Below are positions 7,882 to 16,535 of a DNA stretch of 64,000 nucleotides, one piece after another; the stretch's first letter is position 1, and every line of letters starts with the position of its first letter. The translations under genes were made by a program, and so were the position numbers. Origin of the DNA: Haloarcula limicola (GTDB lineage Archaea > Halobacteriota > Halobacteria > Halobacteriales > Haloarculaceae); assembly GCF_010119205.1 (NCBI RefSeq), contig NZ_WRXM01000002.1, forward strand, positions 116,982 to 180,981. Reading direction: 5' to 3'. The notes below the pieces were generated by a model. It worked only from the letters and a program-made list of their open reading frames with translations. It searched no databases and was not told where the DNA came from.

Positions 7882-8020
7882 TATGCTTCTCAGATCAGCC
7901 TGCCCTTCCCCGGGTCGTCGCACAGAGGCGACTCCCGGCCCACGCGACGCACGCGGGACACAAGTATTCTGAATCGCCCGGAACGCCAATGTTAGGCCGG
8001 TGGCGGCCGAACCCGCGACC

Positions 8021-8353
8021 ATGACCTGTATCGGCTTCCTGTCGGTCGCACCGGTCGTCGAGGAGAGCATGGCACCGTACGTCGCCGACGCCGTGGCGGC
8101 GCTGGACGACTTCGACGTGGAGTACGAGACCACGCCGATGGGGACGATCATCGAGGCCGAGGACAGCGAGGAGCTGTTCGCGGCCGCTCACGCCGCGCAC
8201 GAGGCCGTCGGCGCGCAGAGCGAGCGCGTCGAGACGTTTCTGAAGATCGACGACAAGCGCGGGGTCGACCAGCGCGCGAGCGAGAAGGTCGACGCCGTCG
8301 AGGCGTCGCTGGGACGCGAGGCGCGAAGCGGCGCGTCCGAAGGCGGAGATTAA
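8021..8353 (+). CDS. MTH1187-type thiamine-binding protein
   Basis: This 110-residue protein begins MTCIGFLSVAPVVEESMAPY and continues with VEYETTPMGTIIEAEDSEEL and ERVETFLKIDDKRG, the ferredoxin-like fold of the MTH1187/YkoF (DUF77) family, members of which bind thiamine. The start at 8021 (ATG) matches the family N-terminus; a GTG-type start seven codons upstream is possible but adds unrelated residues. It lies 24 bp before mch on the same strand, though no functional link is known to me. Confidence 0.85.
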   Translation: MTCIGFLSVAPVVEESMAPYVADAVAALDDFDVEYETTPMGTIIEAEDSEELFAAAHAAHEAVGAQSERVETFLKIDDKRGVDQRASEKVDAVEASLGREARSGASEGGD

Positions 8354-8377
8354 AAGGCAGGCTGTCAAAGGCCGAGT

Positions 8378-9310
8378 ATGGACAGTCTCAATCGGATGGC
8401 CACGGAACTCGTCGACGAGGCCATCGACTTCGCGGACGAACTCACGATAGACGTACACGCGCTCTCGGGCGACGCCGCGGTGCTGGACTTCGGCGTCGCG
8501 GTGCCCGGTGCCGTCGAGGCGGGGATGTTACTCGCCGAGATTCAGACGGCGGGACTGGCGACGGTCCAGACGACGATGGATACCGTTGGTAGTGCGCCGC
8601 TGACCCACGTCGAACTGTCGACCGACCACCCCGCGCTGGCCCTGCTCTGTTCCCAGAAGGGCGGCTGGGAAGTCGCGACCGACGACTTCGAGGGGCTGGG
8701 TAGCGGCCCGGCCCGTGCGCTCGTCGGTGAGGAGGACGTCTTCCAGCGCATCGGCTACCGCGAGGACGCCGATTTCGCCGTGCTGGCCATCGAGTCCGAC
8801 GAACTCCCCGACGAGGCCATCGCCGGGCAGATCGCCGAGCGGACCGGCGTCCCCGAGACGGCGGTGTTCATGCCGACGTTCGCCACCGCGAGCGTCACCG
8901 GCAGCGTCGTCGCGGCCGCCCGCGCGGCCGAACTCGCCGTCTACCGCCTCGCGGAACTGGGCTTCGACCCAGCGGAGGTGCTCTCGGCGAACGCGCGAGC
9001 GCCGATGGCTCCCGTCGCCGCCGATGAGGCGTCGGCGATGGCCCGGACGACGGACGCGCTGGCCTACGGCGGCGAGGTCCACCTCACCGTCGACGAGGAC
9101 TTCGACCGCTTCGACGAAGTGGCCTCGATCGCCGGCGCGGAGTACGGCCGACCGCTCGAAGGCGTCTTCGACGACGCCGACTGGGACTTCGGCGAACTCC
9201 CGGTCGAACTGTTCGGCCCGGCGCAGGTCACCGTCGACGTGGTCGGCGGCGACACCCACGTCGTCGGCGAGACCCGCGAGGACGTGCTGGTCGAGAGCTT
9301 CGGCCTCTGA
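8378..9310 (+). CDS. mch: Methenyltetrahydromethanopterin cyclohydrolase
   Basis: This 310-residue enzyme converts methenyl- to formyl-tetrahydromethanopterin, or the analogous folate step in haloarchaea, in C1 metabolism. Family sequence runs through the whole length: MDSLNRMATELVDEAIDFAD, GVAVPGAVEAGMLLAEIQTA, STDHPALALLCSQKGGWEV, LGSGPARAL and FMPTFATASVTGSVVAAARA. It is cytoplasmic. The start at 8378 follows a short gap after the thiamine-binding gene. The next gene starts in the stop codon (TGATG), so the two are translationally coupled. Confidence 0.96.
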   Translation: MDSLNRMATELVDEAIDFADELTIDVHALSGDAAVLDFGVAVPGAVEAGMLLAEIQTAGLATVQTTMDTVGSAPLTHVELSTDHPALALLCSQKGGWEVATDDFEGLGSGPARALVGEEDVFQRIGYREDADFAVLAIESDELPDEAIAGQIAERTGVPETAVFMPTFATASVTGSVVAAARAAELAVYRLAELGFDPAEVLSANARAPMAPVAADEASAMARTTDALAYGGEVHLTVDEDFDRFDEVASIAGAEYGRPLEGVFDDADWDFGELPVELFGPAQVTVDVVGGDTHVVGETREDVLVESFGL

Positions 9311-9789
9311 TGCGCTACAAGGTGGCACCGCCGACCCGGTCGCTCGACTTCCTCCGCGACGCGCGGGCGGCGATCCCGCTGGTCCCCGACGACGAGGCCG
9401 ACTGCTGTCGAGCCATCCAGCGGGCCACCGACGTCGCTGACCGCGAGACGGCCCGTGAGTATCTCACCTTCCTGCGGGCGCTGGGCCTCGTCGCCGAGAG
9501 CGAGCGGGGCTACCACCGAACGCGAACCGAACCCGACCGCTCCGCGTTGGCGACCGCCTTCCGCGAACACGTCTTCGCCGCCGCGGAACTGCTCGACGCG
9601 CTCGACAACGACGGTCCGCTCACCGAGGCAGAAGCGTTCGAACGGGTTCGAGACGCCGTCCCGCGCTGGGAGCGCGAGCGCCAGACCGGCTGGGAAGATG
9701 TCTGGCGAACGCGCGTCGGACACCTGCTCGGGTGGGCCGAGGTGTTCGGCCTCGCGACGCAGACCAGCGAGGGCTACGAACGCCGATAG
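9310..9789 (+). CDS. Haloarchaeal hypothetical protein coupled to mch
   Basis: A 159-residue soluble protein that I cannot assign to a named family. The N-terminal half (DDEADCCRAIQRATDVADRE, TAREYLTFLRALGLVAESER, GYHRTR) looks like a winged helix-turn-helix. The C-terminal half (EAEAFERVRDAVPRWERERQ, WEDVWRTRVGHLLGWAEVFG) is helical. The ATG overlaps the mch stop codon by one base, strong evidence for co-expression. A regulatory or partner role for C1 metabolism is only an inference. Confidence 0.8.
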   Translation: MRYKVAPPTRSLDFLRDARAAIPLVPDDEADCCRAIQRATDVADRETAREYLTFLRALGLVAESERGYHRTRTEPDRSALATAFREHVFAAAELLDALDNDGPLTEAEAFERVRDAVPRWERERQTGWEDVWRTRVGHLLGWAEVFGLATQTSEGYERR

Positions 9790-9881
9790 AGCGAGGGAAA
9801 CCGACGATTCCGGCGCGCAGTTTCTTGTCGGTGGCACGCCTCAGCTGACGGCATGGTATCGATCAGCGCGGAGGACCGCCG

Positions 9882-10526
9882 ATGAGCGCCCCGGTCTGGC
9901 ACGGCTTTCCGCCGTACCGACCCGGCACTCGTCCCGTCTCCGCCCGGGCGTATGGGTTCGACGCCGCGTACGCGGGCGTCCCGGCGTGGGACATCGGGCG
10001 GCCGCAGCGGGCGTTCGCCGAACTCGCCGAGGCGGGCGAGATCCGCGGGCGCGTCCTCGACGTGGGCTGTGGCACCGGCGAGCTGTCGCTGTATCTCGCC
10101 GACCGCGGTCACGACGTCCTCGGCGTCGACTTCGCGCCGCAGGCCGTCGAACAGGCCCGACAGAAGGCACGCTGGCGGGACAATCCCGCACAGTTCCTCG
10201 TCTGGGACGCCCTCAGCGTGGACGACCTGCCGATGCGCTTCGACACGGTGACGGATTCGGCGCTGTTTCACTGCCTGAACGACGCGGAGCGAGACGAGTA
10301 CGTCGCGGCCGTCCGAGCGGTGTTGAATCCCGGCGGGCGGCTGTTCATTCTCGCGGCGGCCGCGCCCGAACGCTGGGGTCGGCAACCGGGCGGCGTCGCC
10401 TACTCGGAGTTCGCGGCGCGGTTCGACGAGGGGTGGACGGTCGCGTGGGTGCGAAACGCCCCCTTCGAGAACCGTCGGTATCCGTATCAGCACCCGGCGT
10501 ATCTGCTCAAGGCGGTCCGTCAGTAG
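9882..10526 (+). CDS. Class I SAM-dependent methyltransferase
   Basis: A 214-residue Rossmann-fold methyltransferase. Motif I is VLDVGCGTGELSLYL at about residues 53-67, motif II GVDFAPQAVEQAR follows, and the post-motif region has FDTVTDSALFHCLND and NPGGRLFILAAA. It resembles the small methyltransferase domain 11/25 proteins whose substrates cannot be read from sequence. The start at 9882 is supported by a GGAGG Shine-Dalgarno site at 9870-9874. The stop overlaps the convergent NAD(P)-binding gene by a few bases. Confidence 0.85.
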   Translation: MSAPVWHGFPPYRPGTRPVSARAYGFDAAYAGVPAWDIGRPQRAFAELAEAGEIRGRVLDVGCGTGELSLYLADRGHDVLGVDFAPQAVEQARQKARWRDNPAQFLVWDALSVDDLPMRFDTVTDSALFHCLNDAERDEYVAAVRAVLNPGGRLFILAAAAPERWGRQPGGVAYSEFAARFDEGWTVAWVRNAPFENRRYPYQHPAYLLKAVRQ

Positions 10527-11134
10527 GCGATGCCGACGCGCTCTCGACGATGCCCGCCCCGAACCGCCGCGTCGTAGACGAACGCCGCCACGTCGCCGGT
10601 CGAGACGGACTGGCCGCCCTCCGGGAGGTAATCGACGGCCGTCCGGTAGTGGTTCGTCGGCGCGCCGTCGGGCATCCGCGGCGGGCACGCGAGCGTCCAG
10701 TCGAGCGTCGACTCGCGGAGTCGCTCGTAGGCGTCCCGGTGGGCCGTCGCCACCTGCCGTAGTCCGGCGGGAAACTCCGGCGTGTCGAGGCGGAGACGAT
10801 TCGGCGTCGCCTGCAGGATGCCGGCGGCGGCGACGCCGACCAGTCGGTCGATGCCGGCGTCCGCCATCGCCGGAGCGATGTTGTCGATCCCGTCGGTCAG
10901 CACCGACGGACGCTCGTCGGCGTCGGGCCCGACGGCGTTACAGACCGCGTCGTGGCCGGCGACGGCGGCGATCACCGACTCGGTGTCGCGGACGTCGCCT
11001 TCGACCACGCCGACGCCGGGCGGCGCGCTGTCGGCGTCGCGGACGAACGCGGTGACGCCGTGGCCGTCGCTGGCGGCGTACTCACAGACGCGACGGCCGA
11101 CTCGGCCGCTCCCGCCGAAGACGAGCAGTTGCAT
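10520..11134 (-). CDS. NAD(P)-binding Rossmann protein (NmrA/SDR-like)
   Basis: A 204-residue protein with the extended-SDR dinucleotide motif MQLLVFGGSGRVGRRVCEYA at the N-terminus, then VVEGDVRDTESVIAAVAGHD and CNAVGPDADERPSVLTDGID. It resembles the atypical SDR5/NmrA-like reductases. The catalytic YxxxK is not clearly present, so the reaction is uncertain. The ATG at 11134 is used because it directly precedes the nucleotide-binding strand. Confidence 0.85.
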   Translation of the reverse strand: MQLLVFGGSGRVGRRVCEYAASDGHGVTAFVRDADSAPPGVGVVEGDVRDTESVIAAVAGHDAVCNAVGPDADERPSVLTDGIDNIAPAMADAGIDRLVGVAAAGILQATPNRLRLDTPEFPAGLRQVATAHRDAYERLRESTLDWTLACPPRMPDGAPTNHYRTAVDYLPEGGQSVSTGDVAAFVYDAAVRGGHRRERVGIAY

Positions 11135-11181
11135 GGCACCGACGACGCGTCCGGCGGATAAACCGATGATACCTAACCGAG

Positions 11182-12861
11182 TCAATCCGTGCTCACGTCG
11201 GTCACGGTCCCGACGCCCTTCGAGCGCCCCTCGCGGAAGACGAACTTCTGGCCCTCCTCGACGAAGTACGACCGGAACTTGAACTCGACCGTGGTCGCGC
11301 CCGCGTCGCCGGGGAGGAGTTGGCCCCCCTCCGGGCGGAACGATGCCGCCTCGCTGACGGTCTCTAAGTGGACGACCGGTTCGTAGCCCTCGCCGATGCG
11401 CGTCGGGTGGTTCAACACCATCACCTCGGCCTCGAACTCGCGGACCCCCGTGGGCTCTGCGTCCGCCGGGAGGAGGACCATCCCGCGTTCGATATCGGGT
11501 TCGCGGACCCCCTTGAGGGCGATGCCGACGATGCGGCCGGCCTTGGCCTCGTCGACGCGGTGGTAGTGCATCTCGATGGAGCGCACCTCGACCTCGCGGA
11601 ACGCGCCGTCCTGCATCGGCCCGAGCAGGAGCTGGTCGCCGGCTTCCACCTCGCCGGATTTGATCGTGCCCGAAGCGACCGCGCCGACGCCCTGGACGTT
11701 GTACGTCCGGTCGATGTACATTCGGAAGTCGCCGACTTCGCCGCTGGTCTTCGGCAGCGCCTCGAACATCGCGTCGAGGTCGGACAGGCCCTCCTGCGTG
11801 ACCGCGCTGGTCGTCACGACGGGGACGACCGTCTCGGATATCTCCTCGATCGCGGTCTCGACGCCGTGGCGCTCGACCCGGAGCGGGGTCTTATCGACCT
11901 CGCGCAGCGCCCGTTCGACGTCGCGTTCGACCTCGGCCACTCGCTCGTCGTCCGCGATGTCGACTTTCGTGAGGGCGACGATTGTCGGGAGGTCCGTCGC
12001 CAGCAGGATGCCCAGGTGCTCGCGGGTCGTCTCCGTGACGCCGTCGTCGGCGGCGACGGTAAGCAGGCCGTAATCGAGTTTCTGCCCGACCAGTCCCCGG
12101 ATGGTCGTCCGGAGCCACGGTTCGTGGCCCACCGTGTCGACGAACGAGACGAGGCGGTCGGACTCCTCGACGACCCGCGCCCGGTCGCTCTTGCGGTGCG
12201 GGTTGTCCATCCGGATCGGGCCATCCTCGTCGAAGCCGTAGACGCCGTAGGAGAGGTCCGCCGAGAGGCCGCGCTCGACCTCGTGTGGTTGCACGTCGAG
12301 GAAGCCGCGGGTCCCGCCCTCGCCGTCGTCGGCTTCCCCGGTCACCAGCGACCCGACGAGCGTGGACTTCCCGTGGTCGACGTGGCCGGCGGTGCCGACG
12401 ACGATGTGGTCGTCGTCGTCGAGTACCGCCCCTTCCCGGATGGTGGCGACGCCGACGATCCCGTCGAGCGGACGCTCGTCGTCCTCGCTCGCCACGCCGT
12501 CGGCGGAACCGTCGGTCCCGTCCCCTCGTGGGGTCGACGACCCCACGCCGTCGACGCCCCAGGTCTTGACCTCCTCGATGTGTGCTCCGGCCTCCTCGGC
12601 CAGCAGGCTCAGGACGTCCATCGACTCGGAGAACTCGTCGGGCGAGATGCCCGCCAGGCCGCCGTCGTCGGTGACGCCGACCACGTAGGTCGCCTCCCCG
12701 TCGCCGGAGAGCACGCGGTGGCGTAGCTGTGCCGCCAGTGATTCGAGCCGTCCCTCCGAGAGATGCAGGTCTTCGGTGAGCCGTTCTTTGAACTCGACGC
12801 TACCGCCCTCCTCCTCGCCGCGGTCGAGGGCGCGACGGAGAACGGCCCGGTCGGGGCTCAT
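11182..12861 (-). CDS. GTPBP1-like translational GTPase
   Basis: A 559-residue EF-Tu-like GTPase. An N-terminal domain of about 150 residues precedes the G domain. The P-loop is GHVDHGKST at 159-167, the switch II DTVGHEPWL begins at residue 242, and TKVD forms the G4 motif. Beta-barrel domains II and III occupy about 370-559. This architecture matches archaeal homologues of eukaryotic GTPBP1/2, which are linked to ribosome rescue and mRNA turnover. The start at 12861 is chosen because a TATA element (12881-12891) sits 20-30 bp upstream, giving a leaderless mRNA. Confidence 0.9.
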   Translation of the reverse strand: MSPDRAVLRRALDRGEEEGGSVEFKERLTEDLHLSEGRLESLAAQLRHRVLSGDGEATYVVGVTDDGGLAGISPDEFSESMDVLSLLAEEAGAHIEEVKTWGVDGVGSSTPRGDGTDGSADGVASEDDERPLDGIVGVATIREGAVLDDDDHIVVGTAGHVDHGKSTLVGSLVTGEADDGEGGTRGFLDVQPHEVERGLSADLSYGVYGFDEDGPIRMDNPHRKSDRARVVEESDRLVSFVDTVGHEPWLRTTIRGLVGQKLDYGLLTVAADDGVTETTREHLGILLATDLPTIVALTKVDIADDERVAEVERDVERALREVDKTPLRVERHGVETAIEEISETVVPVVTTSAVTQEGLSDLDAMFEALPKTSGEVGDFRMYIDRTYNVQGVGAVASGTIKSGEVEAGDQLLLGPMQDGAFREVEVRSIEMHYHRVDEAKAGRIVGIALKGVREPDIERGMVLLPADAEPTGVREFEAEVMVLNHPTRIGEGYEPVVHLETVSEAASFRPEGGQLLPGDAGATTVEFKFRSYFVEEGQKFVFREGRSKGVGTVTDVSTD

Positions 12862-12880
12862 GGGGGTCCGTAGCGGGTGG

Positions 12881-12891
12881 CGAGATAAAAG
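12881..12891 (-). promoter_or_regulatory. TATA box of the GTPBP1-like gene
   Basis: On the minus strand GGCTTTTATCTCG reads toward the ATG at 12861 with the TATA centre about 25 nt upstream, the spacing of a leaderless haloarchaeal gene. It decides the start codon of that gene. The rest of the gap up to 13098 contains no gene that I can support. Confidence 0.65.
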
Positions 12892-13098
12892 CCTTCCCCG
12901 GGTTTGGGCCTGCTTACCGGGATTTAGAGGACTGATTGCGACTATCACTCACAATAGGATTGAACGAACGTTTATCACCGAAAGCGGGACCAGCGGCGCG
13001 TATGTGACGAGTCGCCCCCGGGACGCCGCGACCGTGTGACACCGCTCCCGGGGAGGCGAGGCGGAAGTTCGGTGTCGCCAGTTCGCTACGGAGCATCA

Positions 13099-13779
13099 CT
13101 ACCGACGGTACGGCGCGACGGCTTCGAGAAACCCATCGGCGTACCCGGCTTCAGTCACGCGATCGGCACGCGCTTTCGCCGTCGCGTCGGCGTTGGCGAC
13201 GGCGACGGACTCGCCGGCCACCTCGAACGCCTCCGCGTCGTTCTCGGAGTCGCCGACGGCCAGAAACGACGCCGGATCCAGCCCGAGTTCCGCACACACC
13301 GCTTCGAGGCCGGTTCCCTTGTCGACGCTCGGGTCGGTGACGTGGTAGGCGAAGCCGGTGTCGAGGACGACGAGGCCGTACTCGGCGGCCAGCCGTTCGA
13401 GCGGTTCCAGCGGCTGGTCGAGGCTGACGACCACCTCCGTCTCGCGCCAGCGGTTCGCGAGGTCGACCGACCCGAACCCGAGTTCGTGGCCTAGTTCGCG
13501 GTACGCCTCAGCCACGGCCAGACTCGCCTCGTGGTCGCCCTCGAACTGGAGTTCGTCGGTCGCCTCGACGAAGACGACGCCGCCGTTCTCCGCGACGACG
13601 GTCCGCTCGATGCTCAGGAACTCACAGAGAGCGATCGGAAACGGCATCGCTTTCCCGGTTGCGATGACGACGGGTTCGGGCCACTCCCGCAGAACGGGAA
13701 ACACCCGCGGGTCGATGGCGCGTGACTCGTCGGTGAGCGTACCGTCGATGTCGACGAGAAGCGGCGGCGTCTGCGTCAT
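13099..13779 (-). CDS. pgp: Phosphoglycolate phosphatase (archaeal HAD-IIB type)
   Basis: A 226-residue HAD hydrolase. Motif I DIDGTLTD (residues 10-17) carries the nucleophile Asp10 and Asp12, motif II is VVIATGKAMP, the Lys of motif III lies in SVDKGTGL and motif IV is AVGDSENDAEAF. The archaeal phosphoglycolate phosphatase family has the same length and C2-type cap. It removes phosphate from 2-phosphoglycolate; sugar-phosphate substrates cannot be excluded. It ends about 240 bp before the GTPase gene start. Confidence 0.85.
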   Translation of the reverse strand: MTQTPPLLVDIDGTLTDESRAIDPRVFPVLREWPEPVVIATGKAMPFPIALCEFLSIERTVVAENGGVVFVEATDELQFEGDHEASLAVAEAYRELGHELGFGSVDLANRWRETEVVVSLDQPLEPLERLAAEYGLVVLDTGFAYHVTDPSVDKGTGLEAVCAELGLDPASFLAVGDSENDAEAFEVAGESVAVANADATAKARADRVTEAGYADGFLEAVAPYRR

Positions 13780-13822
13780 ACCCTCACTGACGCCCCGGTC
13801 GGTTTGGCCGTTGCGGTCGCGG

Positions 13823-14488
13823 TCAGTCGGTCAAGGTCTCGTAGGCGGCTTTCACCCGCTTGAACTCCGCTTCGCTACCGGTGTCGGTGTCCGGATGGAC
13901 CTCCTTGACCTTCTCGCGATAGGCCTCCTTGACCGCGCCCTGATCGGCGCTCGCGTCCAAGTCGAGCCGCGCGTACGCCTCGCTGGGGCTCGGGCCGCTG
14001 GATTGCTGGATGCGCTGTCCCTGTCCGCCGCGTCGCTGTTGTCGCCCCCGCTGCCGTCGACGGCCCTGCTGTCGGCGTCGTTGCTGCTCTCTGGCCTGCC
14101 GCGCCCGCCGGGCGGCCTCGCGGACTCGCTGTCCGCCTCGGGGACCCTCCCAGTCCTCTCGCGGTCCGGCACCGAATCCGCCGCGGCGCGCGCCGCGCTG
14201 GCCCTGGGCCCCGTGGGCGGCCCGCCGCTCGACTCGCTCGTAGACGTCCGCCGCCAACTTGCCGCTGGCGTGGTAGTACATGAAATACGCCGACGCGCCG
14301 AACATCAGGGCCAGGAAGAGGACCGCCGGGTTCACCAACACCCCGACCACGGTGAGCATGCCTGTCAAGACGGCGAACACCGCGGCGACCCCCGTGATGA
14401 GACGGTCGTACTGCACACCCGGAGTTCGGACCAGAGAACCGTAAGCGTCTCGCTCGTCGCGACGGTCTCGTCGGTCTCGCAGTTGCAA
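13823..14488 (-). CDS. Membrane-anchored J-domain protein
   Basis: A 221-residue protein with two membrane segments (about 29-51 and 54-72), an Arg/Gln/Gly-rich linker (about 98-160) and a C-terminal J domain (about 168-221) with the HPD motif at 198-200. The HPD loop stimulates DnaK-type ATPase activity, so this is probably a membrane-localised Hsp70 co-chaperone. The strongly basic linker is unusual in an acidic halophile proteome. It lies alone, divergent from the zinc-finger gene at 14527. Confidence 0.88.
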   Translation of the reverse strand: MQLRDRRDRRDERDAYGSLVRTPGVQYDRLITGVAAVFAVLTGMLTVVGVLVNPAVLFLALMFGASAYFMYYHASGKLAADVYERVERRAAHGAQGQRGARRGGFGAGPREDWEGPRGGQRVREAARRARQAREQQRRRQQGRRRQRGRQQRRGGQGQRIQQSSGPSPSEAYARLDLDASADQGAVKEAYREKVKEVHPDTDTGSEAEFKRVKAAYETLTD

Positions 14489-14526
14489 CCCGAGCGTTCA
14501 AGACTGTTACCGTGCTATCACATCGC

Positions 14527-14739
14527 ATGAGCGTCTCCGGCCTCTGTAACATCTGTGAGAACGCGGATGTCGAACACGGCTGTGACCGCTGTGGCAAACT
14601 GGTGTGCGACCGCCACTGGGACGAGACGACCGGCCTGTGTACCGAGTGCAGCGCCGAGACCGGCGGCGGCCGCGGCAAGTCCGACGAGCCCGCGAACCCA
14701 GACGACATGCCCGACGGCGTCGACACCTACGAGTTCTGA
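14527..14739 (+). CDS. Small cysteine-rich zinc-finger protein
   Basis: A 70-residue protein with cysteines at 7, 10, 19, 22, 27, 38 and 41 and histidines at 18 and 30 (CNIC, CDRCGKLVCDRH, CTEC). This looks like a B-box/AN1-like double zinc site. The ATG at 14527 is preferred over the one 15 bases upstream because it directly precedes the first cysteine pair. Haloarchaea encode many such mini zinc-finger proteins; this one has no assigned function here. It converges on pyrF. Confidence 0.8.
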   Translation: MSVSGLCNICENADVEHGCDRCGKLVCDRHWDETTGLCTECSAETGGGRGKSDEPANPDDMPDGVDTYEF

Positions 14740-14740
14740 A

Positions 14741-15568
14741 TCAGCGGAACTGGTTCAGTTGGGCCTTGAGCTGCTTCGCCGACTGACCGGCGGCCTCGAA
14801 GAACTTCTCGGGAGCCCCGCGGTCCGCCGCGTCCTCGCCGGCGAAGATGATGCCGCGCGAGGAGTTGACGAGGCCGACGCCGTCGGCGAGGCCGTACTCG
14901 ACGGCGGCCTCGCTGTCCCCGCCCTGCGCGCCGACGCCGGGGACCAGAAACGGGATGTCGGGGACGAGTTCGCGGATCTCTTCGAGCTCTTCGGGCGCGG
15001 TCGCGCCGACGACGAGGCCGACGTTGCCGTCGTCGTTCCAGAGGTCCGCGAGGTGGACGACGCGCTCGTACAGTTTCTCGCCGGAGGCGAGTTCGAGATC
15101 CTGTAGGTCGGCCCCGCCGGGGTTCGAGGTGCGGCCGAGGACGAAGACGCCCTTCTCCTCGCGCTGGAGGAACGGTTCCAGCGAGTCGCGGCCGAGGTAG
15201 GGATTGACGGTGATGGCGTCCGCGGCGGGACCGTGGTCGTCGTCCAGAATCGTCGCGTACTGCCGGGCCGTGTTGCCGATGTCGCCGCGCTTGGCGTCCA
15301 GCAGGACCGGCACGTCCTTCCCGTGAGCGTAGGCGATGGTCTCTCGGAGCGCGCGCCAGCCGTCGGGGTCCTCGTAGAACGCGGCGTTGGGCTTATAACA
15401 GGCGGCGTGCTCGTGGGTCGCGTCGATGATGCGGCGGTTGAACTGCCAGCGCGGGAGATCCGCGTCTCGCACGCTCTCCGGGAGGCGGTCGGGGTCGGGG
15501 TCCAGTCCCACGGAGACGACGGAGTCGGCGGCCGCGATGCGATCGCGGAGACGGTCGAAGAACTGCAT
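14741..15568 (-). CDS. pyrF: Orotidine 5'-phosphate decarboxylase
   Basis: A 275-residue TIM-barrel enzyme of de novo UMP synthesis. The catalytic motif DAKRGDIGNT lies at 91-100, giving Asp91, Lys93 and Asp96. The substrate-binding strand VGLDPDPDRLP is near the N-terminus and PGVGAQGGDSEAAVEYG near the C-terminus. It belongs to the longer type 2 OMP decarboxylases. The ATG at 15568 gives the expected N-terminus; the longer upstream reading adds unrelated residues. Confidence 0.94.
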   Translation of the reverse strand: MQFFDRLRDRIAAADSVVSVGLDPDPDRLPESVRDADLPRWQFNRRIIDATHEHAACYKPNAAFYEDPDGWRALRETIAYAHGKDVPVLLDAKRGDIGNTARQYATILDDDHGPAADAITVNPYLGRDSLEPFLQREEKGVFVLGRTSNPGGADLQDLELASGEKLYERVVHLADLWNDDGNVGLVVGATAPEELEEIRELVPDIPFLVPGVGAQGGDSEAAVEYGLADGVGLVNSSRGIIFAGEDAADRGAPEKFFEAAGQSAKQLKAQLNQFR

Positions 15569-15693
15569 AGCTAGCGCGGCGACGGGGACGAACACAAGCG
15601 TTTCCCTCTCAGCGCCGGCCGGCGATCGCTCCGAGAATCAGGTTTGAGAACTGGTCCCGCGATTATTTGAGAGAGGAGGTGAAAGCGAGCGTC

Positions 15694-16170
15694 ATGGACC
15701 GTTCCCTCGACGTCGGTCACGTCGCGGAGACGCTGCCCGACGTGGGGCAGACGCTCGAAGACCCGCGACTGCGACCGGTCGGCGTGCTCGGCGGGACCGC
15801 GCTGCTCGCGCTCGGCGCGTCGCTGTCGCTCGCGCCCACGACCGGAGAGTGGACCTTCTGGTCGAACGCTGTCGCCGCGACGCTCGTCTTCGTCGGCGTC
15901 CCGCTGTTCAGCCTCGGACTGGCGGCGGCGGAACCGCCGTCGGACTCGCGGTTTCACATCGGCGTGAACCTCTCGACGAAACAGCGCCGCGCGGTCGCCG
16001 TCGGCGCGCTCTGTATCACGCTCGCGCCCGTCGTGATGGCGCTCGGCTCGCCGCTGGGGCTCTCCCTGCTCGTGTTGGCGACGGCCGCGACGATGGCGTT
16101 CGTCGGGTCGGCGCTCGTGCTCACCGGGTTCGTCGCGTGGACCGCGGAGACGCTCGGCGAACCGGCCTAA
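15694..16170 (+). CDS. Haloarchaeal membrane protein of unknown function
   Basis: A 158-residue protein with four predicted membrane segments: VGVLGGTALLALGASLSLA, WSNAVAATLVFVGVPLFSL, AVAVGALCITLAPVVMALG and LLVLATAATMAFVGSALVLT. A soluble N-terminus (DVGHVAETLPDVGQTLEDPR) precedes them. A GGAGGTG Shine-Dalgarno sequence ends about 14 bases before the ATG at 15694, so the start could also lie a few codons upstream. I recognise no family. It converges on the gene at 16167. Confidence 0.75.
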   Translation: MDRSLDVGHVAETLPDVGQTLEDPRLRPVGVLGGTALLALGASLSLAPTTGEWTFWSNAVAATLVFVGVPLFSLGLAAAEPPSDSRFHIGVNLSTKQRRAVAVGALCITLAPVVMALGSPLGLSLLVLATAATMAFVGSALVLTGFVAWTAETLGEPA

Positions 16171-16535
16171 CGGTCGAGTCCGTCGGCGAGCACGTCTGCC
16201 AGTACCTTGGCAGCGGCCCCACTGTAGGCGACGACGACCGTCTGTTCACCGCTGTCCGTGCTCGACGCTTCGACTGTCACGTCTTCTCTGTCGGTCTCGA
16301 CTGTCCGCCGCTCGGCGAGCGTCAGCCGAGCGGTGTCGGGCGTGACGTAGACCTCGCCGAGCGAGCGGCCGTCGATCTCGATACCGAACGCGAACGCGCC
16401 GTCGGCCGTCGGTTCCACGTCCCGGTCGGCGTCGACGACCGAAACGTCTCTCAGCGGACCGCGTTCCAGTCCCGTCAACTCGGACGCGAGCAGTTGCGCG
16501 ATGCGTCTGCCGTCGGTGGTTCGGTCCTCGACCAT
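16167..16535 (-). CDS. Haloarchaeal hypothetical protein
   Basis: A 122-residue acidic soluble protein: VEDRTTDGRRIAQLLASELT, GAFAFGIEIDGRSLGEVYVT, TARLTLAERRTVETDREDVT and a helical C-terminus VVAYSGAAAKVLADVLADGL. Alternating strands and helices suggest a small alpha/beta fold. The ATG overlaps the stop of the DUF2240-like gene (TGATG), so they are co-translated. I cannot assign a function. Confidence 0.72.
   Translation of the reverse strand: MVEDRTTDGRRIAQLLASELTGLERGPLRDVSVVDADRDVEPTADGAFAFGIEIDGRSLGEVYVTPDTARLTLAERRTVETDREDVTVEASSTDSGEQTVVVAYSGAAAKVLADVLADGLDR

Noticed and set aside
11368-12726. 452-codon plus-strand frame opposite the GTPBP1-like gene
   Set aside because: Antisense shadow; composition is the reverse of the acidic GTPase.
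12914-13099. 61-codon minus-strand frame between the GTPase and phosphatase genes
   Set aside because: No Shine-Dalgarno site, no TATA at the right spacing and no recognisable sequence.
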